Assembly (NCBI RefSeq): GCF_035222275.1
Contig: NC_085884.1
Span: 1,116,001-1,180,000 of the forward strand
Origin: Podospora bellae-mahoneyi
Taxonomy: Eukaryota > Ascomycota > Sordariomycetes > Sordariales > Podosporaceae
Reading direction: 5' to 3'
DNA: 64,000 nt
Part shown: positions 43,373 to 54,435 of the stretch, piece by piece
How positions within the stretch are numbered: the stretch's first letter is position 1
Layout: each line of letters begins with the position of its first letter
Position numbers and translations under genes: made by a program
The notes under the pieces: model-generated
Databases searched by the model: none
What the model saw: only the letters and a program-made list of their open reading frames with translations
What the model was told of the DNA's origin: nothing

Positions 43373-43943
43373 TTGTCCTGTGCGGAGACCCTTGCTGATA
43401 TTGGCCTTGCCGCCATAGGCGAGGCCGGCAATCGCCTGGTGGCCCCTAGCGTCACCTCCAAACCCCCTTTCCACCCCAAAGGTTGCCCTCCTCGTCAATC
43501 TCACCGCCCTGGCCCCTGCCTCAACCTATCCCTCCCTTTTTGGCGACGGCCGTTGCCCCCATCGCGAACCCGCCGTTGGCTACTGCCACGCTCGAGGCGT
43601 ATCGAAACTCGAGAGGTCCGGACTTTCCCGTCTTGCCGTGGCGGAAGACATACGCAAGAGTCTGGCTGAGGTTGGTGATCTCCTTGCCCTCAAACCAGAC
43701 TGTCACCTCACCGATCACCAGTTACGTGTCTGCTGCAAGCCTGGCTTTGGTCTCTTTGAGAGTGCTGTCATCGCGTATGTCTTCGTATTCACCCTTGCCC
43801 ACCCCCTCCTTGGGGTTCTTCTTTACTGCATACATTGCGGTGGTCAGCAAGACACAGAAATAAGCTGAAGGGCTGACAGGGATGAGGCATCACATACCGG
43901 GACGATATCTGTACACCACTGTGATCTTGGTGAAGCGAGGCAT
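43373..43943 (-). pseudogene. Hypothetical gene, probably decayed
   Basis: The ATG at 43943 has a good fungal context (GCAAAGATGCC) and gives MPRFTKITVVYRYRP, then an intron (GTATGT..ATGCAG) to KKNPKEGVGKGEYEDIRDDS and TLKETKARLAADT. The frame then meets a stop and continues in phase with VIGEVTVWFEGKEITNLSQT, LAYVFRHGKTGKSGPLEFRY, ASSVAVANGGFAMGATAVAK, a second stop, and a Gly-rich basic end. Two in-frame stops in otherwise protein-like text indicate decay, unless the first is bridged by an intron that I cannot place. No family is recognised. Confidence 0.45.
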
Positions 43944-44766
43944 CTTTGCTGATGTTTTGTTGGTTGTGCGCTTTGGTTCTAGACTTGTGGACGGTTGTTG
44001 TTAGATCCAGAAAGCTGGTTCTTGATGCTCCTGTTCTACCAAAGTGGTCGTGGAAGAGTTACGGAGATGCACACGGAGCTGGGACACGTGCTGGGGATGC
44101 ACGCGGCGGGGATGCCCGGGTCTCGGTCGGACAAAAACCACAAGGAGGCGTGAACAGAGGCCAAGACCAACCCCCCCGCGCACCAAGACAACCAACGCGA
44201 CAACTAATGCAGCCCTGAAGATCCAAAAAAAACATCGACATAGAGAAGCAACTGGAAGGAATCGGTCAACTGGGACTGAAAGGAGGAGACTCTCGGGGCA
44301 AAAATGCCCGTGGCGACAATCACGCTCTGGGAGGAAACGTCTATGGCGGAGACGCAGTTGGACATCGACTAGCTTAGGAATGCGCGGAGAACTACCTACA
44401 CCAAACCACGAGGCTACATCATGCCTGCGACTCGAACCACAAAGTCTCTTTGGCTGTGTTCTGGTCAGAGACTGCCTGCCCTGGATGGTAGGGAAAATTC
44501 AGGCACCGCACAAAGCAGAGGCGAGGGGTCGGGCAATTAGATTGGGTATTGTTTTCGTGTTTGACGGAGTATTCGTTGTGGAGATGGAGAGTGGAGAGCC
44601 TTGAGTGTCTTTGACCAAATGGTACCATTGCACTCAGGTTCCAACAGCTTTCGCATGACTTCAGGCTCCTTTCTCAATTTTCATGATCATTGGGGTGTGT
44701 TTCTGTCCCTACCTCTGAGTACCTACGGTACCTAGGTACGTGGTTGACAGGTAAGTCTACCTTGGC
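43944..44766. other. Gene-free stretch
   Basis: A 186-codon plus-strand frame at 44044-44604 has an Arg/Thr-rich, low-information translation typical of chance frames in GC-rich DNA. Nothing here is supported as a gene. Confidence 0.4.
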
Positions 44767-46380
44767 ATGACAGTTACAATGGCAGACAAGCTGGCCGCCC
44801 AACTAAAGGCTTTGGGTACTTTCGATAGTGACTCTGGCATAGTTCTCTTGCGCTCGGAGAAGCAGCAAGAGATAAAAGAATACGCAACAATCGTGTGGTT
44901 CTCAAGATCCCAAGAGTTTTGGAAACAGCAAACTTACCACGAGTTGCTTGGACAATTAGCCGATCTATATGCACTCTCTCAAGTCTTCAGAAATAATGGC
45001 CCCTTCCTTACGCGCACCCCAGCCGCCCCAGCCGCCACAACCGCCTCCTCCAGGAGGGCAACAGTCCTTACCACAGCTGCCCAAGCGGCCAGAGACGGCA
45101 GGCTCAAGAGGTATGAAGTCACTGGAGAGTATGGAGCTGACACGGCCCGACCACTGCGTTTTGATGGGACCCGACGCTGGATTCGAGTCCTTTATTCAAA
45201 CTGACTTGTTGGGAGGCAACTACCCCTGGGCCAACGTCCCGGTGAGCTCCAGTCAGGTCCCAATTCTGGAGGAACAACCTGGCGGTTATGGCGTGCCGAG
45301 GCGCCTCTTTTTCCGACCTCAAGTGACCATCAACGTCTATAGCACTGGTGGCTCGAGCATGAGCGCAAGTGCAAGTGTCAGTGGATCGGTCGCCAAAGCA
45401 ACGGGGGAGGGATCGGGGAAAGGTTCAGGCTCGGGGGCAGGTTCAGGTCTTGGGGCCGGAGTTGGTTCAGGCAAAGGCATAGGGGCTGGTGTAGGCACTG
45501 GAACAGGTGCCGGGGCTGGCTCAGGCACGGGCATAGGGGCGGGAATAGGAGCTGGAATCGGTGCAGGCACGGGCGTAGGAGCGGGACTGGGGGCGGGTAT
45601 GGGAGTTGGCGCTGGTGTAGGCACCGGAGTTGGCTCAGGGACAGGTGTTGGGGTGGCCGCAGCTGAAGAACGGGTGTGGGCGTTGGGACCGGAGAGGGCG
45701 GTTCAGGTACGGGAGGTGATAGCAAGGAGGGGGAGGGTGGTGTCAGCACCGGCGAAGGGGGGTCAGGTACTGGAGGTGATGTTAGAGGGGGAGAGGGCGG
45801 CACTGGGACCGGTGAAGGAGCTTCCGGCATCGAGAGCGATGCGCGCGGGGGCAACGCTCAAATTGATGGAAGTGGAGTGCCCTGGGGTCCGGCTTGGGGG
45901 CGCAATTTGGGCCGGGTGAGGATCATGGTCGGGGGGGTCGGGGTCTTCGTACTGGACTGGGAAGCGAAGGCAAACGTGAAGATGAAGGGGTGTAGCCTGG
46001 GACATGCAGAGTGGCAACCGGAGACGGAAACACTGACGGAAACTCTGTCGAAAAAGGTTGAGCAGCTCTCGGCGCTAGTCTCGAGTCTTTCGAATTTTCC
46101 AACACCCAGCTCTTCCGGGGTGGGAGTCTGGTGTCTGGGACTCTAGCGTCCGGCCATGGCAGCAGACCCAGTCACGTATCAACTTCAGCACACCGTTACC
46201 TCGGTGCCCTCTGTGGTGCTTGCTATCAGCTCGGTTGAAATACCTAACGGGTCCGATTGGCGCATCAAGACATACGCAACTGGCATTGACTGTAAGGGCT
46301 TCACTGCTCGTGCCAACAGTTGGGGCCATACCTTGTTATACTCGTGCAATATCTCATGGATTGCAGTCGCAGCCGCTTAA
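44767..46380 (+). CDS. Glycine-repeat protein ending in an H-type lectin domain (structure unresolved)
   Basis: Coding text changes frame at least three times, so introns or frameshifts remain unplaced. Pieces in order: MTVTMADKLAAQLKALGTFD with a helical domain to ~44990; a Pro-rich linker; GMKSLESMELTRPDHCVLMG and VPRRLFFRPQVTINVYSTGG; a long Gly-X repeat (45400-45660); a GEGGSGTGGD-type repeat; VFVLDWEAKANVKMKG; a coiled-coil-like ETLTETLSKKVEQLSALVSS; and lastly VTYQLQHTVTSVPSVVLAIS, SVEIPNGSDWRIKTYATGID, CKGFTARANSWGHTLLYSCN and ISWIAV before the stop at 46380. The last part has the H-type lectin pattern (P-VVL..I-S/LD.., RI..YA, GF....W..T..YS..ISW-A), known for binding GalNAc. A full-length product is uncertain, and pseudogene status is possible. 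Confidence 0.5.
45400..45660. repeat. GGNxxxGG hexameric repeat encoding Gly-Ala/Ser/Thr/Val/Ile dipeptides
   Basis: The DNA is an imprecise run of 6-mers such as GGCTCA, GGCACG, GGCATA, GGGGCG and GGAATA. It encodes G-S-G-K-G-S then G-A/T/V/I-G units for more than 80 residues. The complementary strand shows an equally open Pro-rich frame, an artefact of this composition. Length polymorphism between strains would be expected. Confidence 0.75.
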
Positions 46381-47047
46381 TTGCCTAGGGATAGTTGCCA
46401 TGGAAGTCTGGGAACTGCCCCTGTTGGTGTTATGCTGTTCAGTTCAGTTGGCCTTGGGTGTACATGAAAGGATAGAGTTGATTCTGTCGTCTTGAATTCA
46501 CGTAAAATGTTAGGTAGTTATCGTTGGCCTCGGGGTTTGGCGAGAATTGGAACAGCAGTTTTCACATCAGGTAAGGTTGCCAGAACCTGCATCGCAACTA
46601 CCTAGTACTGCAAGTCCAATTCTTTTTTTTTTTTATGTCTGCCGCTTGGGTGGTGAAATAAAGTAGGTAGGCACCTATCCCTTGATGTTCAATGGTACGG
46701 ATGAATAACATGCGCTTGGGAGGGTATTGGGAAACCTGAAAGTTTATTTTTGACACGTCTCGAGCTTTTGATAGGTAGGATTTGGCATGGTTTGGTGTCG
46801 ATGAAGGCAACGTAGCATAGAAGCTTTGCCTCGTGGTTGGAGATAAATTCCTAACATTCGGAAAACTAGGTAGCGTAACCCCTGATCCTTAATGAGCGTA
46901 TATTCGTGATATCCAGGCCCATTCCCATCCTAATGACCCGTTCCATAGTATCCTAAAAGGAAATCCATAACCCCTCCCAATATTCCATCCGCATTATATG
47001 AAATCATCGTTCATCAACCCCTTCCACACCCAAAATGACCCCGATCT
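46381..47047. other. Gene-free stretch
   Basis: There is a T-run at 46622-46634 and no supported gene. This is the 3' flank of the lectin locus and of the minus-strand secreted protein gene. Confidence 0.4.
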
Positions 47048-47553
47048 CTAATTCCCAGTATAAGGGTTGACCCAGGGTCTGCACTTATTCGCAGCACAAA
47101 ACCCATTGCAGCAAGGTCCCACATACTGCCCATTGCGATAGCAGTCTCCATACACAGGCAAGCAGAAGCCCTGGCACCTCACGCTCTTGATCGGCTGCGG
47201 CGGGCCCACAAACAGCTGGTTCAGGCCTCCAGAGGAGATACCCTGCTGCAGGGCCTTCTCGCCGTCGGTGTAGAAAGTGCAGAAGCCGGAGATGTAGTAA
47301 GACGATTCGATGATGGAGATGGAGAGGACGTTGTCTATCTTCATGTTAGTGGGAACAGCTGTTGGTGGAGAGGAGGAGAGAGGAACATACTGGTGAAAAC
47401 CTCCGAACCATCAGCTGGCAAGGTCAAGGAATACTCCGCCGGACCACCCTTGAACTTGATAGAGACAGTCTGAACGTCGCGCTCCTCGATGACAGGGATT
47501 GCGGTAGCAGAGGCCAGCCCGACGGCGGCAAGGAGAAGGCTGAGATACTTCAT
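47048..47553 (-). CDS. Secreted cysteine-rich protein
   Basis: Two exons, 47553-47391 and 47334-47048, total 450 nt for 149 residues plus stop. The start context is CAAAATTATGAAG. The signal peptide is MKYLSLLLAAVGLASATAIP, with a possible pro-region ending in EER. The middle part looks like two beta strands (VQTVSIKFKGGPAEYSLTLP; NVLSISIIESSYYISGFCTF). The C-terminal third holds the Cys cluster: VRCQGFCLPVYGDCYRNGQY, VGPCCNGFCAANKCRPWVNP, which gives nine Cys in the mature part with the one in GFCTF. The spacing C-x3-C, C, CC, C, C is knottin-like. Candidate effector or antimicrobial-type protein; no enzyme motif is present. Confidence 0.85.
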
Positions 47554-48920
47554 AATTTTGTGTAATCTAAGTGAGATAGATGTTGTAATCGTTGCAAAAG
47601 ATGTTGTGATCTGGTCTATCAAGCTTTTGTATCTTCAACTCGGGAGACAACACCTCCCTTTATACTTTTAGTTTCACTCTCTCTCTGGATAGCAACGCGC
47701 TCCATCGGGTGACGTGACTCCATCTACTTCCATCACCGATCCCACTTCCACCCGACCAACCCGAAGATGTCCCTCACCCGGCATCCCAAATTGAGAATGC
47801 CTCCCATCACTCTACCGCCTGTGCAAAAATGTCACCCTCCCTCAAATCGATAGTTCAGCTCAACACGATGTCACCTCTTCGGTTAGCCTCCCAGCAAAAG
47901 TGAATGCGACCCGGGAACAAAAAACGTGGAATACGAGGCAGTGCGTCAATCCCTGGCTTGGCATTGGTGGAGCTAGTCACACAACCTCTCCCCATCACCT
48001 CAGCTGACCACGTGCATCCTTCTCTCTACTCGGTCCCAGAGCTTCAATCGTGTGTTGTGAACTGCTCGTTTCTCGTAATGCCTTCGGACTAGTCCTAGTC
48101 AGACCATGGGTGCTGTTGTGAAGGGCCCGATCTGGGTTTGGTTCGATGGTTAGTTATTTTCGGTGACATCAACATGGAGAACAACCAATCGCGAATTTTT
48201 CAAACAGGCCTGATAGCTTTAAACCTGCGCCCTCCCGGCCCTTCATCGAAAAAATTATTATCCACTCACCAGCCCTATCACTGCATCAAAGGCGTTCTGT
48301 ACCACCTCTCATTTCTCTCCGTGCCATGGAAGCAAACAAATGAAGTCCCAAAGAACAATATCGAGGACTATATTCTCCGGTAAACACAGCATGTGTTAAC
48401 ACGACAGATGTCAGCCCAGAAACAAGCTACCTGCAGACCGGCTGCATGAGGTCCCGTCGATCATCAATTTCCCCGCTGTAGGTTTGGCGTAGTGTAGCTC
48501 TATACGAAGAGACCCATTTATACCATTGGTCAACCCACCAATAGCGTGGCTTTAGTAAGGCGGCGTATTCTCTCTCCAGAATCCCCATACCCCAAATATC
48601 TAGCTCTCGGATTTCGGGTCGTCGGTATGGGCAGGGAATGCTTATTGTTGAGTGTTATTCGTCGACGGATATTGGCTGTGTTGTCAGGCTTCGGTAACCG
48701 AGTAGATGATCGAGATCAGGTGGCTATCCTTTGTTTTTACCGCGATAGCCGAATGCAGGATTTCCGAGACTCGAGCTGTTGTGATATCATCTAGCCTGTG
48801 AGAGTCGGTGAGTGGGGATCAGGTCAGGAAAATCGAATGTCTAAAGAAACAATGGATTGCAGCATAAACCAAACAGGGGTATTAACGACAACAAACATCC
48901 CAACTGGCAACTGCCCATCT
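47554..48920. other. Gene-free stretch (1.4 kb)
   Basis: The first part is the promoter of the secreted protein gene, with a TATAC-like run at about 47661. The rest has only short frames without family resemblance. No repeats or RNA genes were recognised. Confidence 0.4.
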
Positions 48921-51900
48921 CTAGATCCTCATTTTCGTCCCCCACACAAGCCCGACAAACGCCAAAATCCTGTAGATCGTTCCAATACCCACCAAAATCC
49001 CCATATTCTGCCATAGCCCATCCAGACGAAACCCCGTCATGAACGCCGCTGATTCAATGTCGTAGAGATACCCGAATGGTGACACAAGCTGCCCAAAATA
49101 AATCTCCGCCAGCCACACGCCCGGACTCATCCTCCACAACCACTCCATTTTCCTATAACACCTCAGTCAGCATGTGAAACACAACACCACGTCAATAAGA
49201 AAAAGACTCACCAGTTTCGCACACTGCTCAACGGCGGCGCTGCTCCGCTCAAAATGCCCACAATCAACGCAATCATCGTTGCAAACAGCGGTGCATCCTC
49301 CCTCTTGACCACCATACTAATCACACTCGCCAGTCCAAAAATGCAATAGAAATACCACAAATTCGCGGCAAAGCCCAATCCCCATCCCATGATAGGTGTG
49401 CTCAACAACCATAACGGCACCGTAAAGTGCATGCACGCCATCGTCACTCTCGGCAAAACAGACACACTCTTCGCCATGAAATACGCCAGCCTCGAGTGCC
49501 CCGCCTCCGCCTCTCTCCTGTGCAACAGCATCTCCTCGGAAAACACCCGCACCCCCGGAGCGGCTGAGACAAGACCTATAGCAATGGCTGTCAACAACGC
49601 CATCTCGGGGGCTGACTTGAAGTCTGACGCAGTCGAAAGAATCTCATAGGGCCGGTGGTAAAGTCCCATGAACAACACACCATTTTTCGCATTCTCTGCC
49701 AGACCCAACAGAAACCCAGCAAGGGCGGCAAGCCCAACTTCAAACCAAAAAACGGACAGGTTGCGGTATTGCTGAAGAAACGCGCGGGATAGACATAGGG
49801 TGAACTGCTTGAGCCGTGAGGCTCCGCGTTGCTTGAGGAGTCGGCCAAGGGGTGCCTTGCTTGCGTTGAAGTTCCCGACAGCCAGAACTGAAGCACTGCT
49901 TTGACGGAGCTTTGACTTTGCAGTGGCCAAGCTGACAGAAAAGGGTGACACAGGTCTTACCACCGAGACACGAGTATTCCTCCGCTCGTTGTCGTCGTCA
50001 CCCGCAGTCGATGAACCACTCTCAGGGCTACCAGGCCGTGACACCTCCATCGTGGGCACCACCGGACTCTGAATCTCCTTCCGGCACGCAACCCAATTAG
50101 CAATCAAAGCATCCTTTGAGATATCCCCAGACGTTTTGTACGCCCTTCCATTCCCAGTGATAATATCCGTCACCACATCACCATAGTTGGCATGTTTCGG
50201 AAAGATGTAACCAAACTTCTCAAAGAAGGGCTGAACACCCGACTCTGGCCCTTCGTAGAGCTGCTGACCATTGGCGAGTAAAATCAAGTCATCCAACATT
50301 TCAAAGATCTCCATTCTTGGCTGATGGATGATGGCAATTACAGAAATACCAAGTCTCGCAATAGCCTTGAGGGTACGCATTATGGAGCTTGCTGAAGTGG
50401 CGTCAAGACCAGATGTTGGCTCATCCAGAAATATCGCCATTGGTGCTGCGGCAAGTTCCATACCAATGCTGACACGCTTCCGCTGACCACCGCTGATGAC
50501 AGGCTTTCCAACACTGCCGACCAGAGAGTCCCGGACATGGGAGAGCTCGAGGCAGTCAATGACCGCGGCAACATGGTTCTCAATTTCTTGGGAAGTCCAA
50601 GTGCGAGGAAGGCGTATCCGTGCAGAGTGCATAATGTTCTCCCACACTGTCAGGTCGGGAAGAACGATGTCGTCTTGCGGGACATAGCCGATCAGCTTCT
50701 TGTACCGCGCGAGTTTCCCAGGTACTCCGTTGACCTCCACCTTGCCGTGAGTGTACTCAATCTTGCCCATCAAGACATTGACAAATGTTGATTTCCCTGC
50801 TCCAGAACCGCCCATGACCGCAGTGAGTGTACCGCTTCGGATGGAACCAGTGATATCCTGCAGAATTGGACGACTGGTGCCTTTTGGCTGAAACGCAAGC
50901 TGAGAATAACCGAATGATAGACCGATATCAGAAGCATCAGTTGCCTTGCGCATCGAGTCGATGAAGGCCCTAATCTGGGGCGGAAGGCTCTTCTCCAGGT
51001 CTTCTCCTTGTGGGCTCATAATTCCCTCCGGGTTTCGATACGACCGGGCAGGCATGGTCAAGGCTTCTTGAAAGCCAGCCCAAACATCTCCCCTACCAGG
51101 CGGTGGATGACTGCCCACAGCTCGCATCTCATGGTCCATATCATCTGACCTCTCACCCCCCTCTGATATCCTTTTGTACTTGCGCCGGGTTACTGCCCTC
51201 GCTAACCCAACGACGGTCGACTCCGGCTTCTTCGACAAGCTGCTGTGATGAACCTGGGCGCTCGATGAAAGACGACTGCGGAACCGGAGGATGATGATTC
51301 CAATGATAATAAAAATGTCCAGAGCAATCAAGACCCCAAGAGGGATGAAGTATCGTTCGTACGAGGAGCCCTCAGGGCAAAGACTGCCAACAGCGCAGGG
51401 GGTGGGTGTCGCTGCTCCAGGCTGGCAATAGTGGCCGGCTGGGCAGCTAAAGGTAGTCTTGCCACCTGGAGGGCAGTAATTCCCAGCTTGACAGATGATC
51501 GGCTCGAACGGCCCCATCCCAATGTTCGTCCCATCGATAGCGCATGCGTGGTACCCCAATCGAGCCATCTGGCATTCGGCAAATGGGGGGCAGAACTGCG
51601 GCAATGAGTTGACGGTATTGTTTGGGCCTGCTCGAAGTGAAGTTAGCGCGCTAGCAACTCGATCCCATATCAGCGGAGAAACGGACATTGAAAGCCAGGA
51701 AGACATCCCCTCGTCTTCCAGTCGTCCACATCCTGTAACCTCAAAGGTACGGCGCCAGGTCTCCAACATGGGGCTGCGTCCACTGGAGCTTCGTTTCTGT
51801 CTCGCTGCTCTACGGCGCGGTAGTATGATGTCGAGAATGAGGTTCGGTTCTCTCCCGTGCAGACTTGGTCCCAAACACCCAAACCATCCGTTCCAGGGAC

Positions 51901-52422
51901 CAAAGACGAGGATTCGTGATCCCATCGAAAGGGGTGTTCTCTCAGCGGGGGGTTCGATCCATCGTTCATTGATAGTTCTAGAATTTGGCGGGCATCTTTT
52001 CCATCGTTGTTGATGGGCTTGAACCACTTTCCCGTGGTGAAGTCGAGATCAGCTACCGTTTGGTTCCCCGAGCATCGCCAGAGAAGACTCCCCGCCTTAT
52101 CCTCTGATATGGCTGGATCTGGCTCGCGTCGACAAAGACATGCTTCAGTGTCAAGAAAAGTGGGCCCTAATGGTGGGTGAAGTGGTAGAAAAGGAATCTG
52201 AAGGTCATTGGAGATATCTCTTTCAGGACCCCCAGCCCATTTGGCCTTGGGAAGAGCAGTAGCTGACGGATCAAATAGTGGACGGACCCGAATAGCGGGT
52301 GTGTGGGTGTTATGACCGCCACTTGCGCTCGCATCAAACAACGGCCGTACATGGATCCCCTGTGTGTGTGTTGGATTGGTGTTGGATGGATTGGTGTCTG
52401 ATGATCGAGTTTGAGTCGCCAT
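48921..52422 (-). CDS. ABCG-type half transporter, Adp1-like
   Basis: Exons 52422-51687, 51627-49212 and 49152-48921 sum to 3384 nt, exactly 1127 residues plus stop. The N-terminal extracellular-type region is Cys-rich (CLCRREPDPAIS; GCLPGFQC; QFCPPFAECQMARLG; AGNYCPPGG; CPAGHYCQPGA). A transmembrane helix follows at about 343-365 (YFIPLGVLIALDIFIIIGII). The nucleotide-binding domain has Walker A GGSGAGKST (~518), signature ISGGQRKR (~620), Walker B MAIFLDEPTSGLD (~642) and H-loop AIIHQPR. About six C-terminal helices end the protein (residues 855-1115). This is the layout of yeast Adp1 and its fungal relatives, whose substrates are not known. Oddly, no signal peptide precedes the Cys-rich part: the ATG chosen gives MATQTRSSDTNPSNTNPTHT, so an upstream exon may be missing. 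A repeated VRPLFD phrase occurs near residues 26-50. Confidence 0.85.
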
Positions 52423-53584
52423 TTCGGTGTCTGCATGGGGCGTATAGACGATGTCGAGCACCAGGAAAGGGTGCTGTCGTGTACGACGGAGGGAAACCAC
52501 CGGACTTTAATCATCTCGGACCGCGTGTCGTCGGATCACCGCGTGTCGTTGGATTCCCAGAGCCAAGACGCAGGGAGGTGGGTAGGGATAGGGGTAGACA
52601 CTTTCGTGGCACAGTTCTGGGCAATGCTGGTTTGGACGGCATTTTTGTTTGCGGATTCGCGACAGCAAGGGTCATGTAGGTGAGCGTAGTCCGAGATGAT
52701 GGCATGCGCATTCCGAGCTTTTGGGGGCTTGTGAGATAACTTCGAGTATTTTGGCGTTTCAGCTTGCAGATCAAGGGACTTTGTAATTCCTCCTGGCATA
52801 TTGAGGAGGATTGGGTGCTTAATCGAGGCATTTCCGTCACCTTTCAATTGGCGGTCTGTTGAATGTTGATCTCAAAAGAAGCAGTTTGTCGAAGCCTGGA
52901 ACGCCAAGCCGACCTAAAAGCTGACCAGTGGGGCGCCAAGCTTTACAGGGCTGTCGGGTGTGGCTTCCATTGAGGCTTAAACTTGCACCGCGCCTTTTTT
53001 CCATGGTATGGAGTAATGAGTTTGCCCATTCGCTGCAACAAGATATTCGGGGATGGACCTCAGTCATAACATCACATAGCCTGCCGAATTGGTCAATTTT
53101 GTTCATGTCAGCGGACCAATCGTGGGTGGGACGAAGTTCCTGGAACTAAACAACCAGTGACCCAGTTTAAAGCTGCTGTTTGTTACCTATTCCAGGTGAA
53201 GGGTCTGGTCTTTCAAGGAAACAGAAGATTGATATTTGATAACCTGGAAAGTAAGTATACTGGATAGCTGTGCTGTAACCAGGCCATTTTAGTGCTACAA
53301 AAAAACCAGAATGTTTGCCGGCACTTGAGTCCTATCATTTTCATATGCTGCAGGTTTTAAAGACAGAAGACAAAACAGCACATAATTTTTAAGAATGAAC
53401 TAAGATCTTGGAGTCATCCCCGGGTGTAAGAGAAGATTGTAACTAAAGACAAAGCCCAAATGAGGACCAAAATCTAGGTTTGTTAAGCCTAATGCTCCCT
53501 GTTGAACCGATCTTGCGGATGTGTTTGTCGATGTTGTATCTTGGGAATAGTTTCCGCACCAGCTTATCAGCCAATCAAAAACCA
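52423..53584. other. Intergenic region upstream of the ABC transporter
   Basis: A minus-strand frame at 52847-52536 (DYAHLHDPCCRESANKNAVQ) could be a first exon of the transporter or an unrelated remnant; no splice link was found. Otherwise there is no supported gene. Confidence 0.35.
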
Positions 53585-53655
53585 GCATCAGTGGTTTAGT
53601 GGTAAAATCCATCGTTGCCATCGATGGGCCCCGTGTTCGATTCACGGCTGATGCA
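53585..53655 (+). tRNA. tRNA-Gly (anticodon GCC)
   Basis: A 71-base cloverleaf has acceptor arm GCATCAG pairing with CTGATGC, D arm TGGTTTAGTGGTAAAATCCA, anticodon loop TTGCCAT with stem CATCG/CGATG, and T arm CCGTGTTCGATTCACGG. The discriminator is A. The anticodon GCC decodes Gly GGC/GGU. There is no intron. A T-run follows at about 53685 as a Pol III stop. Confidence 0.94.
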
Positions 53656-54435
53656 TCCCTTTTGCCATTTCTCTCTCTCTCTTTTTTTCTTCTTTTTTCC
53701 AGAAAAGCAACCTTCTCACTGCAGTGTGACATCGGCCATTTTTCCTCCTCAACTGAGGCTGTCCAAGACTCAAAACACAAATGGCGCAGCATTCAGTCTT
53801 TCAACCTTCGAAGACCTGTGAAAATGCGACCTCTCGGCACCTGCTCGTCGCTCTCAGGGACTCTTTCACCATCAGCAGAGAGCAACGCCAGATAGAAACT
53901 TGGTTCAAGCGAGCTCTGTCCCCGCAAGTCAGCCACAGTAAAGTCCACCATCTCGACTCCAATTGGCGAAGTGCTTTGAGCCCTCGGGAGCCCCGAGCCT
54001 GAGAAGCGGCTCTACTGTCGGTAAGCACCTGTGCCATGGATGGCACCAACATTTATGTTACCTTGGGTGGTTGGGGCTACTTTGTTTGGTTGGGCCAAGG
54101 CAAATGGATCCATGTTTTGGTAGAGCTATGATGACCGCAATTTTTGGGAGTGTTGTTCTCCAGTTTCTTCAAGCCATCCAACACACCTTATCGACATGAG
54201 CGCCTAATGCATACTTGAAGAAATCAGAATGGCGCAACATTACGAACAGGTTTAGTCCCCGTTGGACCACAACGAGCAGGGCTTCCGACCACTCGCCTAC
54301 GACAGCTTCAAATCCGGGAACTCAACACCAGACAGTCATCCATATCAAGTCCTCCACCAAAGCGGGTCAACATTACCATGAAAACAAGGAGATCAGGCCG
54401 GCGCACGCCTGGCTAACAATAGCCCGAACCCACAA

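Noticed and set aside
44044-44604. 186-codon plus-strand frame
   Set aside because: The translation is Arg/Thr-rich with no hydrophobic core, family phrase or splice logic, as expected of a chance frame in GC-rich DNA.
45337-45624. Open minus-strand frame rich in Pro-Ala/Thr/Val pairs
   Set aside because: It is the antisense shadow of the glycine hexamer repeat; GGN codons read as NCC on the other strand, so openness is forced by composition.
51940-51970. GGTTCGATCC resembling a tRNA T-arm
   Set aside because: It lies within the first exon of the ABC transporter and no acceptor or anticodon arm surrounds it.
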